Program-made: the position numbers and the translations under genes
The notes under the pieces: generated by a model
Seen by the model: only the letters and a program-made list of their open reading frames with translations
Told to the model about the DNA's origin: nothing
Database searches by the model: none
Shown here: piece by piece, positions 33,837 to 43,084 of the stretch
How the letters are laid out: each line of letters starts with the position of its first letter
Numbering within the stretch: the first letter of the stretch is position 1
From: Clostridiales bacterium
GTDB lineage: Bacteria > Bacillota > Clostridia > Oscillospirales > Oscillospiraceae
Length of the DNA: 64,000 bases
NCBI GenBank assembly: GCA_004556965.1
Contig: SFFE01000013.1
Coordinates: forward strand, 1-64,000
Direction of reading: 5' to 3'

Positions 33837-36509
33837 TTACGCGCTGAGCGAGCCGAGCAGGCCGAGCAGCTCGTCGAGATCGCGGTAGTTCCCGGCGGGG
33901 ACGAGGTCCGGCGCGGAGACATAGGCCTGACCGGGCGTCACGTCGGCGTGGAGCGTGACCGTATCGACGGCGGTGTCCAGCACGATGTGCTCCGGCGTGA
34001 GCGCCAGATACAGCGGTTCCGCAGCGATGTTTGCCGTGATGAGAAGCTGTCCGGATTCGTACCGGAACGAGGAGATTGCGCCGACGATTTCGGCGAAGGA
34101 CAGATGCTCGAAGAAGTATTCATACGCATCGATCGTGTCCTCGACCGTCTGGCGGTCGATGCCCGGCACGAAGGCGAGCACGGTGTACAGCGTCTGACGG
34201 AGATTGTCGGTCGAGCAGCGCACCTGAATGCGGCCGCAGGAGATGTAAACCTCGTCCTGATACAGCGTGGCGGTCAGGTCGCGGCCCATGACGCTCGAAA
34301 CCGCGCGCGCCGCCACCGGCGTGCCGAACGAGAGCACCACATCCGCGTGCAGCGGATAACCGTTGATCGTCAGCTCCGCATCGAGGTCCATGCCCTGCGC
34401 GCCGACGTAGCGCTCCAGCGTGCCGCAGAAGGGCATCAGGTCGGCCAGACGCACATAGTCGCTGCCGCTGGGCACGATCTCCGGCGCGGTTTGGTAGGTC
34501 TGGAGCAGACGCACGGCGATGCGCATGCTGCCGTCGTCCACGGCGACGGAATTGCTGGTCAGCGCGGCGTTGACCGTGTTTCCGCCGATTGCGAGCGTGG
34601 CGGAGAGCGTGCTGCCCGACCACGAGAGCGCGCGGATGCTGTCGATCGCCGACTGTGGCGTGATGTTCTGGAAGAACTGCGCGTAGGTCGCGGCGACCGC
34701 GTCGGGGCTGCCCTGTGCGCCGGTCAGCTCCATGACCTTGGCGACCATCTGGCGGATATCGTCCATCGTGCCGCTCAGATGGATGGCGCCGGCGGAGACG
34801 TAGAGCGTATTTCCGACGTATTGCGCGGAGAGATCCACGCCGTCCACGGTGGTGGTCACGCCGGCGGCAAGGCCGCTGTCTGTGCGGCTGAGCGTCGCCC
34901 GGCCGGAGAGTGAGACGCCGTAGCCGGAGAAGTCCACGTCAAAGAGGTAGCCGCGGGCATTGACCACGTCGATGATCGGGCTGACGAGGCTGAGCGCGCC
35001 GGTCAGATCGGTATAGCCGGAGAGCGATTCGGTCTGGAAGCCACTGCCGGGCACGGCGGTGACGGCGCAGGACAGACCGCCCAGATTCAGGCGGAGGTTC
35101 GCGCGCACGAGACGCAGCGCGTCGGGATTTTTCAGCGAGATCGTGCCGGAGATCATGCTGTCGGAGAGCGTCACGACCATGCCGCCCGACGTCTCCTGGA
35201 TGGAAACGCTGTTCATGAGCCGGCTGATCGTGCTCTGGTCGAGGGAGATGTCCGGGATCTGAACGCCCAGCGTCCCGGCGACGAGCCGCGCGGCGTCCAG
35301 CGTATCGCTCGCGGCGAGCACGATCTTCTGGCTCCCGGCGTGCAGGTACAGCCGGTTGCCAGCGTAGGCCGCGAACAGGTTTACGCCCTCAATCGTGCCG
35401 CGCGCCTGGAAGGCGTTTGCGGCCAGATCGACGTGCACGTCCAGCGTGTAGCTTTTCCCGTTTGCCGACACTGTGACACGGTAGTCCGGCGTGCGCAGGA
35501 AGAAGTCCTGAATGATCTTCTGCGTGTCCTCGGCCTCGTTGAGCTTGCCGAGGTTATTCGGGTCGTACTCGGTCTCCAGATACTTCTGGAACGCGGCCTG
35601 ATCGTCCGTGACCGCGCCGAAGTCGGAAAAAACCTCCGTCAGCGTGCCGGTGCAGTTCGGGCTGCCGATGCCCGGCATGACGATGTCGTAGTTTTCGACG
35701 GTGTCCATCTGCAGGATGCGCCACTCGCTGTCGATCGTCCAGACCATATGGACCGAGTGGAAGATCGGATTCTTGGACGCGCCGCCGTAGGTGCGCACCT
35801 GCCGCTTGTAGTAAACGCTCGCGCCCTCCGGCTCCAGGTCGAAGGTGATGGCGTAGGTGCCGTCGCCGGTTTCCTCCATGACGGCGTTCTGCACCGTGTC
35901 CTGCGACACGACGTAGTTCGTGAGATTGCGCGGGTCCTGCCCGTAGGCGGCCTCGTAGTCCTCCTGCGAGATGGCGATAATGTCGTCAGACCACTGGGTG
36001 TGCTCAGCGTTCACGGACGCGGCGTAGCGCACGAGGATCGCACCGTCCTTGAAATATTTCTGCTCGCCCATGTTTTTCAGCAGGCTGGTGCTGACTGCTT
36101 CGGTAAACACGCTGTCCGCCGTCACAACGCGCTCGTTGTGTACCTGCTGCGTGTAGTCGATGAAGCCGACCTTGGCCTTGGCCGTGCCGGTCGTGACGGA
36201 GCGATAGGTGGTCTGCTGCATTACGCCCATGCAGATGTAGAGATTATCCTCCGCCGTCTGACCGGAGGGGTCGCCGTCCGGCCGGGCGAGCAGATTGCTC
36301 TCGCCGCCGGCGGTGTCGTCCTCCTCGCCGCCGCCGAGCAGCCCCGGCAGGATCAGCGTCGCCGCGAGCGCCAGCGCGAGCACGGCGGCGCACAGCATGT
36401 AGAGGCGCTTGCGGCGGGGATGCTTTTTGGCTGTGGCTGTGCCCGATGCGGCAGAAGCCGCGCGGTCCTCCGGCGGCGCGGCGTGGGTTTCGGATTCCGT
36501 TTGATGCAT
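33837..36509 (-). CDS. Large membrane-anchored protein of unknown function with internal repeats
   Basis: This 890-residue protein is not assigned to a known family. A basic cytoplasmic N-terminus (KKHPRRKR) leads into one membrane helix at about residues 36-56, then a long extracellular beta-rich region. At least three copies of a roughly 80-residue module can be seen, near residues 345-425, 520-600 and 705-785. The shared pattern is ...GVxLxAxYxGNxLYxxAG... followed by a helix, for example GVNLFAAYAGNRLYLHAG, GVDLSAQYVGNTLYVSAG and the divergent GRDLTATLYQDEVYISCG. The modules loosely recall lipoprotein-carrier (LolA/LppX-like) beta sheets. An envelope role is likely; function unknown. Confidence 0.75.
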   Translation of the reverse strand: MHQTESETHAAPPEDRAASAASGTATAKKHPRRKRLYMLCAAVLALALAATLILPGLLGGGEEDDTAGGESNLLARPDGDPSGQTAEDNLYICMGVMQQTTYRSVTTGTAKAKVGFIDYTQQVHNERVVTADSVFTEAVSTSLLKNMGEQKYFKDGAILVRYAASVNAEHTQWSDDIIAISQEDYEAAYGQDPRNLTNYVVSQDTVQNAVMEETGDGTYAITFDLEPEGASVYYKRQVRTYGGASKNPIFHSVHMVWTIDSEWRILQMDTVENYDIVMPGIGSPNCTGTLTEVFSDFGAVTDDQAAFQKYLETEYDPNNLGKLNEAEDTQKIIQDFFLRTPDYRVTVSANGKSYTLDVHVDLAANAFQARGTIEGVNLFAAYAGNRLYLHAGSQKIVLAASDTLDAARLVAGTLGVQIPDISLDQSTISRLMNSVSIQETSGGMVVTLSDSMISGTISLKNPDALRLVRANLRLNLGGLSCAVTAVPGSGFQTESLSGYTDLTGALSLVSPIIDVVNARGYLFDVDFSGYGVSLSGRATLSRTDSGLAAGVTTTVDGVDLSAQYVGNTLYVSAGAIHLSGTMDDIRQMVAKVMELTGAQGSPDAVAATYAQFFQNITPQSAIDSIRALSWSGSTLSATLAIGGNTVNAALTSNSVAVDDGSMRIAVRLLQTYQTAPEIVPSGSDYVRLADLMPFCGTLERYVGAQGMDLDAELTINGYPLHADVVLSFGTPVAARAVSSVMGRDLTATLYQDEVYISCGRIQVRCSTDNLRQTLYTVLAFVPGIDRQTVEDTIDAYEYFFEHLSFAEIVGAISSFRYESGQLLITANIAAEPLYLALTPEHIVLDTAVDTVTLHADVTPGQAYVSAPDLVPAGNYRDLDELLGLLGSLSA

Positions 36510-36674
36510 GTCGTTCCTTCCTTTGCGGCGCTCCGGTTCGGAAGCGCCCGGTTCTGAATGACGACATTATAATATATGTCCCGCAAAATGGAACACTCCG
36601 CCCGGTCGAGCGGTAGAATCGTTGGGAGAGGAGCATTCTCCTAACGGTAGAACGACAAAATCAGGAAAAATAAA

Positions 36675-36735
36675 GACGCTGCCGTGGCTTGCAGACGCCG
36701 AAAATGAGACGTCTGGCATCAGCACGGCAGCGTTA
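36675..36735 (-). terminator. Nested hairpin at the 3' end of the kinase gene
   Basis: CGCTGCCGTG and CACGGCAGCG pair over a loop holding a second small stem (CAGACG/CGTCTG). A T-rich tail follows on the minus strand. The kinase's last codons lie inside the stem. Confidence 0.6.
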
Positions 36736-37741
36736 CTGTAATCAGCAGGGAGCGCCCATCCTGAGAAGAAGCGGCGATTTTTCCTTTGTGTGCCGTGACG
36801 ATGGCCTCGGCAATGGAGAGACCGATCCCATAACCGCCGGTATTGGAATTTCGGGATGGATCGGCGCGGTAAAACCGGTCGAACATGTGCTCCAGATTCT
36901 CCTGCGAAATGGAGTCGGCTGAGTTGAAGACGCAGAGCCGGATCGTCCGCGCCTGCCGCTCCAGCGACAGGGAAACGGTTCCCTCTGCGCCGCAATATTT
37001 CAACGCATTGTCCAAAAGAATGGAGAGCAGCTGGCGGATTGCCCTTTCATCCCCATGCAGCGAGAGCATCGGCTGGATCCGGGTGGTAAAGGTCTTGTTT
37101 TGGGTCTTGGCCAGCGTCTGGAACGACTGCGCGGTCTCCCCGACCACATCGGACACCGGAAAATCGATCATCTGGAACTGGTTTTGATCCTCATCCATCC
37201 GGGACAGGCAGATCAGACTGTCGGTCAGCTCGGTCAGACGGCTGGTCTGCTTCTGGATGTCCTGAAGCCACTCGTTTGTTCCCAAATCCATTTCCAGCAC
37301 ATCCACGTCTGCATCAATGATTGCAAGCGGGGTTTTGATCTCATGCCCGGCGTCCGTGATGAAGCGCCGCTGCTTTTCATAGCTCTCGGAGACAGGCTTG
37401 ATGATTCGTCTGGAGAGCAGCAGGATCAGGCAAAGGACTGCCAGCAGGCCAAGCAGGGAGATCCCGCAGCTCGTAAGCAAGAACGAGCGGAGGGTGGAGA
37501 GACTTCTTCCGCAATCGAGGAAAATCACCCGGATTCCCATACTGGTGGTTTGCTTGTGATAACGGTAATCCCCAACAAATCCCTTCTGCCGGCTGCTTTT
37601 CAGAACGCTTTGGGCATATTCGAGCGCGGCTGCCGTATCCACAGCGGCGATCTTTCCGGTATCCGCCGTGATGACATTGCCGGAGGCGTCCAGCAAAACG
37701 GAAAAGTATCGGGATTCATAAGGCGTTTCCGGCGATAACGG
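36719..37741 (-). pseudogene. Sensor histidine kinase lacking its N-terminus
   Basis: The remaining 340 codons encode a membrane helix (SFLLTSCGISLLGLLAVLCL), the phosphoacceptor box FITDAGHEIKTPLAIIDADV, and N-box LLSILLDNALKYC. An ATP-lid follows (FDRFYRADPSRNSNTGGYGI, then GLSIAEAIV). The extracellular sensor begins abruptly at SPETPYESRYFSVLLDASGN, mid-domain. Just before that, a TAG stop closes the frame at 37742-37744. The first membrane helix and start codon are missing, and no response regulator gene precedes it. A TTG at 37696 gives a shorter open frame but no ribosome site. It is most simply a 5'-deleted remnant. Confidence 0.75.
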
Positions 37742-38697
37742 CTAAGCTGCACCTCGTGCTGGACGGCGCGGACATTCATTCCGAAACCTCCGCCGCGATC
37801 TACGTCCGGCAGGCTGACAAGGTCTTTCTCACGATGGCTACGGGCTCGGTCAATACCCTCTCCAACGGCGGGACGTTTACCGCCATCGATGAAAACAATA
37901 TCGATGCTGTGGTCTTCTCCAAGGAGGATCTGACGCTCAACGGCAACGGAACTATGAGCGTTGAGTCGCCTGCCGGCCACGGCGTTGTCTCCAAGGACGA
38001 CCTCGTGTTCACCAGCGGAACGTATGAGATCACAGCATCCAGCCACGGCCTTTCTGGGAAGGACAGCGTGCGCATTGCGGCGGGCAGCTTCACCATTGTC
38101 TCCGGCAAGGACGGCATCCATGCGGAGAACGCGGACGACAGCGAGCTGGGGTTTCTCTACATTGCGGGCGGTGTTTTGCAGATCGACGCTTCCGGCGACG
38201 GCATCGACTCCAACGGCAGTTTGACTGTTTCCGGCGGGGAGACCTATGTATCCGGTCCGACGAACGGCGGCAACGGCGCGCTGGACTACGCCTCCGACGC
38301 CGTGATCACCGGCGGCATTTTCGTTGCAGCAGGCTCATCTCAGATGGCCCAGAATTTCGGCTCCGCTTCCACGCAGGGCGCCATGATGGTGTCTGTGGGC
38401 AGCCAGCAGGCGGGCAGTACCGTCGAACTGACTGACAGCACAGGACAGCCGCTCTTATCCTGGACGGCGGAAAAGGCGTTTGACTCCGTTCTGCTCAGTT
38501 GTCCGGAGATCGTTCAGGGCGCAGCCTATACTTTGACTGTGGGCGGTTTCGCCACGCAGATCAGCATGGACAGCCTGATTTATGGCACAAACATCGGCAT
38601 GGGCGGTATGGGCGCGGCCGATGGCCGAGGCGGCATGGGTGACCGAGGCGACATCGGCGGCAAAACCGGCATGGGCGGTCCGGGAAACCGACCGTAA
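37741..38697 (+). pseudogene. Cthe_2159-type carbohydrate-binding beta-helix protein, 5'-truncated
   Basis: The 318 remaining codons encode a right-handed beta-helix of the Cthe_2159 (PF14262-like) carbohydrate-binding family. Landmarks are KLHLVLDGADIHSETSAAIY, TLSNGGTFTAIDENNIDAVV, SPAGHGVVSKDDLVFTSGTY and SGKDGIHAENADDSELGFLY. A Gly/Met-rich tail ends the protein. Family members normally start with a signal peptide and about 150 further residues before this point. Here the frame begins in mid-strand at the junction with the truncated kinase, with no ribosome site or signal peptide. The likely state is a decapitated gene. Confidence 0.75.
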
Positions 38698-38722
38698 TGT
38701 GACAACACGAGCACTCTACGGC

Positions 38723-38750
38723 TTGCGCGATGCGGGAATTGTGGTATAAT
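38723..38750 (+). promoter_or_regulatory. Promoter of the XRE-membrane regulator
   Basis: TTGCGC (38723-38728), a 16-base spacer and a perfect TATAAT (38745-38750) end only 7 bases before the first ATG. The transcript would be leaderless or nearly so. Confidence 0.6.
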
Positions 38751-38757
38751 CGGAAGC

Positions 38758-39369
38758 ATGGAACATAGTATGGATGCGACAAGAAAAGCCCTGGCCGCCA
38801 ACCTGGCCGAGCTGAGAAAATCGGAAAACCTGACACAGGCGGAATTTGCCGCGCGGCTGAACTATTCCGACAAGGCGGTGTCCAAATGGGAGCGGGGCGA
38901 CTCGCTGCCGGATGTAGTGATGCTCAAAACGATCGCGGATATGTATCACCTGCGTGTGGACGATCTGCTGACGGAAAACGGCGTGCAGGACGCTGCCGGG
39001 ACCGAGTGGCACGACGAGCAGGTGAAGCAGAAGGTGCTGGTCGTCGCGCTGTGGGTGTCCATTGCCTGGATCGTGGCGGCGCTCGTATTTTTCTACTCGC
39101 AGTACACTGCGGGAAAGATGCTCTGGATGGCGTTCGTCTGGGCGGTGCCGGCGTCCTTTCTCATCATCGTTTGGTTTGTTCTGCGCTGGGGGGAACGCAG
39201 GCTGCTGTGCGCGGCTGCGTCCGGGCTGGTCTGGTCGATTCTGATCAGTTGCTACTTTCAGTATTTCAAATATAACTTCTGGATGATCTTTTTCGTTGGG
39301 ATCCCGGTGCAGATCGCACTGATTATCGGCTCGAAGATCCGGGAGTATCCGCACCGCCGCTGGCGGTAA
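38758..39369 (+). CDS. XRE-family regulator with C-terminal membrane domain
   Basis: This 203-residue protein couples a Cro/C1-type HTH (about 8-65: LRKSENLTQAEFAARLNYSD followed by KAVSKWERGDSLPDVVMLKT) to about four hydrophobic helices at about 95-190. Such proteins are membrane-tethered regulators in Clostridia. An ATG at 38770 is an alternative start. With the TATAAT only 7 bases before 38758, translation from the first ATG would be leaderless. A terminator (39388-39416) separates it from the convergent deacetylase gene. Confidence 0.87.
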   Translation: MEHSMDATRKALAANLAELRKSENLTQAEFAARLNYSDKAVSKWERGDSLPDVVMLKTIADMYHLRVDDLLTENGVQDAAGTEWHDEQVKQKVLVVALWVSIAWIVAALVFFYSQYTAGKMLWMAFVWAVPASFLIIVWFVLRWGERRLLCAAASGLVWSILISCYFQYFKYNFWMIFFVGIPVQIALIIGSKIREYPHRRWR

Positions 39370-39387
39370 CCGCAGAGGAAAAAAGAA

Positions 39388-39416
39388 AACATCCCCGGCC
39401 ATCGGCTGGGGATGTT
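39388..39416. terminator. Bidirectional terminator between convergent genes
   Basis: AACATCCCCGGCC and GGCTGGGGATGTT pair around a short loop, with A-rich sequence on the left. It is shared by the XRE gene and the deacetylase gene. Confidence 0.7.
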
Positions 39417-39431
39417 CTGCTATCCGTAGGG

Positions 39432-40592
39432 TCAGGGGTACAGAGCCGCGAATTTCTGCAAGGACATGCTGCGACAAATGTAGCGGCGTAGAATGCGGTA
39501 TGTCCCATCGTCCGGCGACCAGTCGCCGCTGCCGGTCGTCATGAATTGGTAATAGTCGCCGACGAGATCGAACGCAGTCTGGGATTTGCGCGACTCCGGG
39601 CAGGAGAACAGATAGGGAATCTTTCCGGTGAGACGCGCGACGTCGAGCCGGGACTGCGCCATTTCCCGCACCGTTGTCTCCGCATCCGCGGTGTCGAGCC
39701 GGAGGTGGGTGACGGTGTGGCTCTGGAAGGAGACCAGACCGGACTGCTCCATTTCGCGGATCTGTGCCGCCGTCAGATATCTTGGGTTGCCCACGGAGCC
39801 GGTAATGAGGCTGATCGTCACTTTGACGCCCTGCTCCTGCAAAATGGGGTACATCTCGGTATAATTGTCGAGATAGCCGTCATCCGCCGTGATGAGGATG
39901 GGCTTTTCGTAGTCGTCCAGATGATACAGATCCTCGAAGAAGATCGGTTCATAGCCGTGCTCCTTCAGATACTGCATCTGTTTGCGGAAGACGTCCGGCG
40001 AAATGAACAGCTCCTTTTCGCCCCAGACGTCGTCGCTGATGCAATGGTACATCAGTACCGGGACCTGCCGCCCGGCGGGGATGGCGCTGCCGCGCAGGGC
40101 CACGCCGGAGACGAACCAGGTCTGCGTTTCTGCATCCGGCAGCAGCCATGCGCCCATCAGATCGCAGAAGACCTGCAGCGGCAGCCAGTGCTCCGCCGTT
40201 TTGCCGTCGAGATAACGGATGCAGCCCGGCTGGGTGCTTGCAAAGTCAAATTTTTTCGCTGCGCGGGATTTGACCTCTGTGCACGGTAAAGACACGGTTT
40301 CCGCGCTGTCGCGGAGCGAGAAGGTGCAGCAATCGCCGTCCTCCAGAAGCTCCAGCCAGGGCCAGACCTGCTGCAGGTCGCTCAGCCGGATGAGCACGGC
40401 GTCATCCAGCGCCAGCGAGGCGAGCGCCGTGCCGTCCACCATGACGGTGAGGCCGGCCGGAAGATACAGCTCCAGCGGCTGCGGCTTGCGCGCGCAGCCG
40501 GACAGCGTGGAAAACGCCGTGAGGAGTGCGCAGAAAAGACAAATCCATCGCGGCAAGGGGCGTGCGCCTTTTTTCACGGAAGGGACAGGCAT
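39432..40592 (-). CDS. Polysaccharide deacetylase (CE4/NodB) lipoprotein
   Basis: This 386-residue predicted lipoprotein has the signal region ICLFCALLTAFSTLSGC, with lipobox Cys33. It carries a C-terminal NodB domain that removes acetyl groups from wall glycans such as peptidoglycan. The metal-binding motif 1 reads ITADDGYLDN (usual TFDDG, here TADDG) and motif 2 reads SFQSHTVTH. The N-terminal part (about 40-150) resembles a copper-amine-oxidase-N-like or similar beta domain. The true start is the ATG at 40592, overlapping the upstream gene's stop (ATGA). The much longer open frame is an artefact of GC-rich coding bias. Confidence 0.87.
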   Translation of the reverse strand: MPVPSVKKGARPLPRWICLFCALLTAFSTLSGCARKPQPLELYLPAGLTVMVDGTALASLALDDAVLIRLSDLQQVWPWLELLEDGDCCTFSLRDSAETVSLPCTEVKSRAAKKFDFASTQPGCIRYLDGKTAEHWLPLQVFCDLMGAWLLPDAETQTWFVSGVALRGSAIPAGRQVPVLMYHCISDDVWGEKELFISPDVFRKQMQYLKEHGYEPIFFEDLYHLDDYEKPILITADDGYLDNYTEMYPILQEQGVKVTISLITGSVGNPRYLTAAQIREMEQSGLVSFQSHTVTHLRLDTADAETTVREMAQSRLDVARLTGKIPYLFSCPESRKSQTAFDLVGDYYQFMTTGSGDWSPDDGTYRILRRYICRSMSLQKFAALYP

Positions 40593-40951
40593 CAGCGGCA
40601 CAGGCAATGCGCGAGGATGCCGGCGCCGGAGACCACGGTGGCAGTGCGGTGCATGGGCATGGCCTTGCTGCCGAGCGGCGTGGAGCAGACGTGGCTGACG
40701 ATCAGCCCGGCGACGCCTGTGTGAATGACTGCGCCGGTGACGGCCTTGGCGGCCGTGAGACTGCCGGCGCGGAGCGCCTGCGCGGTATGCACGCCTGCGG
40801 CGGCGGGCAGAGCGAGTGCCGCAACGAGATGGAGCTTGCGAAAAGCGTCGTCCCAGCGCTTGTCCGCGAAGCGGCGCGTGACATATTTCGCCGCGCCGAG
40901 CGCATAGGCGGCCACGCCGATGCGGCCCCAGGCCTTCAGATTCAGATTCAT
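40592..40951 (-). CDS. Small histidine-bearing membrane protein of unknown function
   Basis: This 119-residue protein has about three to four hydrophobic segments. Histidines recur at membrane boundaries (KLHLVAALAL, AAAGVHTAQAL, AVIHTGVAGLIVSHVC, MPMHRTAT, ILAHCLC), a spacing reminiscent of haem-binding cytochrome b-like helices. The resemblance is only visual. It overlaps FliB by 4 bases upstream and the deacetylase by 3 downstream, forming a tight three-gene operon. I do not recognise a named family. Confidence 0.7.
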   Translation of the reverse strand: MNLNLKAWGRIGVAAYALGAAKYVTRRFADKRWDDAFRKLHLVAALALPAAAGVHTAQALRAGSLTAAKAVTGAVIHTGVAGLIVSHVCSTPLGSKAMPMHRTATVVSGAGILAHCLCR

Positions 40952-42018
40952 AGTGATTCCTCCTGATAATAGAATGATTCCGATAACAGCGCCGCGCCAA
41001 GGGCGGCGTCGGAAAAGACGGGATCGGTGCGCAGCGCCGCGTGCAGCCGCGCCAGATTGACCGGGGAGTTTTCCATCTCCCGCGTGTACTGCACCAGCAG
41101 CGCGTCAGGCGCGTCCTCCGCAAGGGCGGTCAGGCAGCCGAGCGTCAGCAGCGACACGGCAGCGTAGCGCACGGAAAAGAGAACGTCCCGGTCGTCGAGC
41201 GCATCCATCCAGTAGCGCAGGATGATCTGCTGCGCGAGCAGCGTCTGCTGCAGCGGCGGCAGCTTCACCGGCGGGAACGCGGGCAGGGTAGCCATGCGCT
41301 CGCACAGCGGCGGCCAGCGCGCTTCGAGCGGCTCCAGCGTGCGGAATACACGCACGAAGTCTGCCGGACGCGGCGGTGCCGCTGTGCTGCGCGTCACGGC
41401 GGGAGCCAGCGGTGCTTCCAGCGCGCGGAGACGGTGCCGGTCCAGCAGCCGCTGCATGCGCGCGGCGCTTTGCAGCGCGGCGGCGAGATTTTCCGACGCG
41501 GTGTGCGCCGGGCGGGAGAGCAGGTCGAGCATCTGCGCGCGCAGCGCGGTGAGCAGATCGGTCAGGCGCTTTTCCCGCGCGGTGGGGAGATATCCGTCGT
41601 CCGGCAGCGGGGTTTCCGCCAGACGCAGCGGCTCCGTGCGCGCGAGCAGCATCCGTGCCGCCTGCGGACAGGCGAGCGACAGGCCCTGTTCCACGCGGTC
41701 ATACAGCCAGACGGTGTAGCGCGGAAATTCGCGGCAGGTGTCGCACAGCACCGCCTCGCCGAGCGTGCGCTGCAGCTCGCACAGCCGGTCTGCGCATAAG
41801 AACGGACAGGCGCCGTTTTCCTGCGCGAAGTACGTGTCGCCGTCTCCGTCCACGCGCATCACGGCGCGCAGCTTTTGTCCAAGCGGGTGGTGCAGGCGCA
41901 GATAGCGGTCCTGAGCCGCCGGATCGATCACGATCTCCCACGCGGCGCAGCACGTGTTCGGGCATCCGCCCGCCAGGCATTGAAATTGGTCATAGTCGTC
42001 GGGACGAACGCACTTCAT
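40948..42018 (-). CDS. fliB: FliB-family flagellin lysine-N-methylase
   Basis: This 356-residue protein of the YkgJ/FliB family has the N-terminal Cys pattern FQCLAGGCPNTCCAAWEIVI followed by GACPFLCADRLCELQ and LCDTCREFPR. These cysteines are thought to bind an iron-sulfur cluster needed for lysine N-methylation of flagellin. No flagellar genes are in this window. FliB homologues are, however, widespread in non-flagellated Firmicutes, where the target is unknown. The ATG follows a GGAGGCGC-type site. Confidence 0.88.
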   Translation of the reverse strand: MKCVRPDDYDQFQCLAGGCPNTCCAAWEIVIDPAAQDRYLRLHHPLGQKLRAVMRVDGDGDTYFAQENGACPFLCADRLCELQRTLGEAVLCDTCREFPRYTVWLYDRVEQGLSLACPQAARMLLARTEPLRLAETPLPDDGYLPTAREKRLTDLLTALRAQMLDLLSRPAHTASENLAAALQSAARMQRLLDRHRLRALEAPLAPAVTRSTAAPPRPADFVRVFRTLEPLEARWPPLCERMATLPAFPPVKLPPLQQTLLAQQIILRYWMDALDDRDVLFSVRYAAVSLLTLGCLTALAEDAPDALLVQYTREMENSPVNLARLHAALRTDPVFSDAALGAALLSESFYYQEESL

Positions 42019-42145
42019 TTTGCGCCTCCGGAAAGCAGGTTATGGCTATATGATAACACGGTCGGGGTACAAAAAGAACCTTAAATATGATAAAATAAAA
42101 AAATCAAATCCACCCAAATATGAACAGTCAGAAAAGAGGGAGAAT

Positions 42146-43033
42146 CATGCAGAACTTAAAAAACACCTGCCGCATCGCGGTGGTACAGGCCGCGCCAAAG
42201 CCGTGGGACTGATCCGGGAATGTGCCGCGAACGGCGCAGAGCTGGTCGTATTTCCGGAGCTGTTCCTGCCGGGCTACCCCTATGGCATGACCTTTGGCTA
42301 TACCGTCGGCAGCCGGAACGAGGACGGGCGAAAGGACTGGAAGCGGTACTATGACAACTCGATCCTTGCTGCAGGTGCAGAGAGCACGCGCCTTGCGCAG
42401 GCCGCAAAGGAATGCGGCGTGTATCTCAGCATCGGCTATTCCGAGCGCGACGCAGTGACGGCGACGCTGTACAATTCCAACCTCATAATCTCGCCGGAGG
42501 GAGCGGTTTTGAACCACCGCAAGCTCAAGCCGACCGGAAGCGAGCGCGTCGTCTGGGGCGATGCGAACCGCGACTTTTTCCCCGTGATGGACACGCCCTG
42601 GGGACCGATGGGCAGTCTGATCTGCTGGGAGAGCTACATGCCGCTGGCGCGCGTGGCGCTGTATCAAAAGGGCGTGACGCTCTATCTTGCGCCCAACACG
42701 AACGACAATCCGGAGTGGCAGCACACCATCCGGCACATTGCAATCGAAGGGCACTGCTTTGTCGTCAACGCCGATCTGTTCTTCACGCGCGCGATGTATC
42801 CGGATGATCTGCACTGCCCGCAGGAAATCGCCGCGCTGCCGGAGATCGTCTGCCGCGGCGGGAGCTGCGTGATCGACCCATATGGCCACGCCGTGACCGA
42901 TACGCTCTGGGACGCGGAGGGCATCCTGTACGCGGATCTGGACCTGCAGAAGGTTCCCGCCAGCCGCATGGAGCACGACGTGTGCGGCCACTATGCGCGC
43001 CCGGACGTTTTGGAGCTGCTGGTGCACGAATAA
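42146..43033 (+). pseudogene. Nitrilase / carbon-nitrogen hydrolase disrupted by an internal frameshift deletion
   Basis: Translation from the ATG at 42146 (GGGAG upstream) gives the normal nitrilase start MQNLKNTCRIAVVQAAP but stops at TGA 42210-42212. The rest of the gene continues in another frame from KAVGLIRECAANGAELVVFP. The usual residues between strand 1 and this helix are missing, so an out-of-frame deletion lies at about 42195-42205. The catalytic triad is otherwise present: E in FPELF, K in HRKLKPTGSERVVW, and C in LICWESYMPLARV. The long open frame starting at 42020 only bypasses the stop and would lack strand 1. Confidence 0.8.
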
Positions 43034-43044
43034 GCGCAAAAAGG

Positions 43045-43075
43045 TCCCCGCTCATGCGAGCGGGGAACTTTTGAT
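43045..43075. terminator. Bidirectional terminator between nitrilase remnant and groEL
   Basis: CCCCGCTC and GAGCGGGG pair around ATGC, flanked by AAAAAGGT and ACTTTT. It ends both convergent transcripts. Confidence 0.8.
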
Positions 43076-43084
43076 ACGCTGGAA

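Noticed and set aside
39432..41123. 563-codon version of the deacetylase gene
   Set aside because: The first 177 codons are an Arg/His-rich shadow of the two upstream genes; the real lipoprotein signal starts at 40592.
42020..42200. N-terminal part of a 337-codon nitrilase frame
   Set aside because: It is the wrong frame of the true start and leader, and would delete the first beta-strand of the enzyme.
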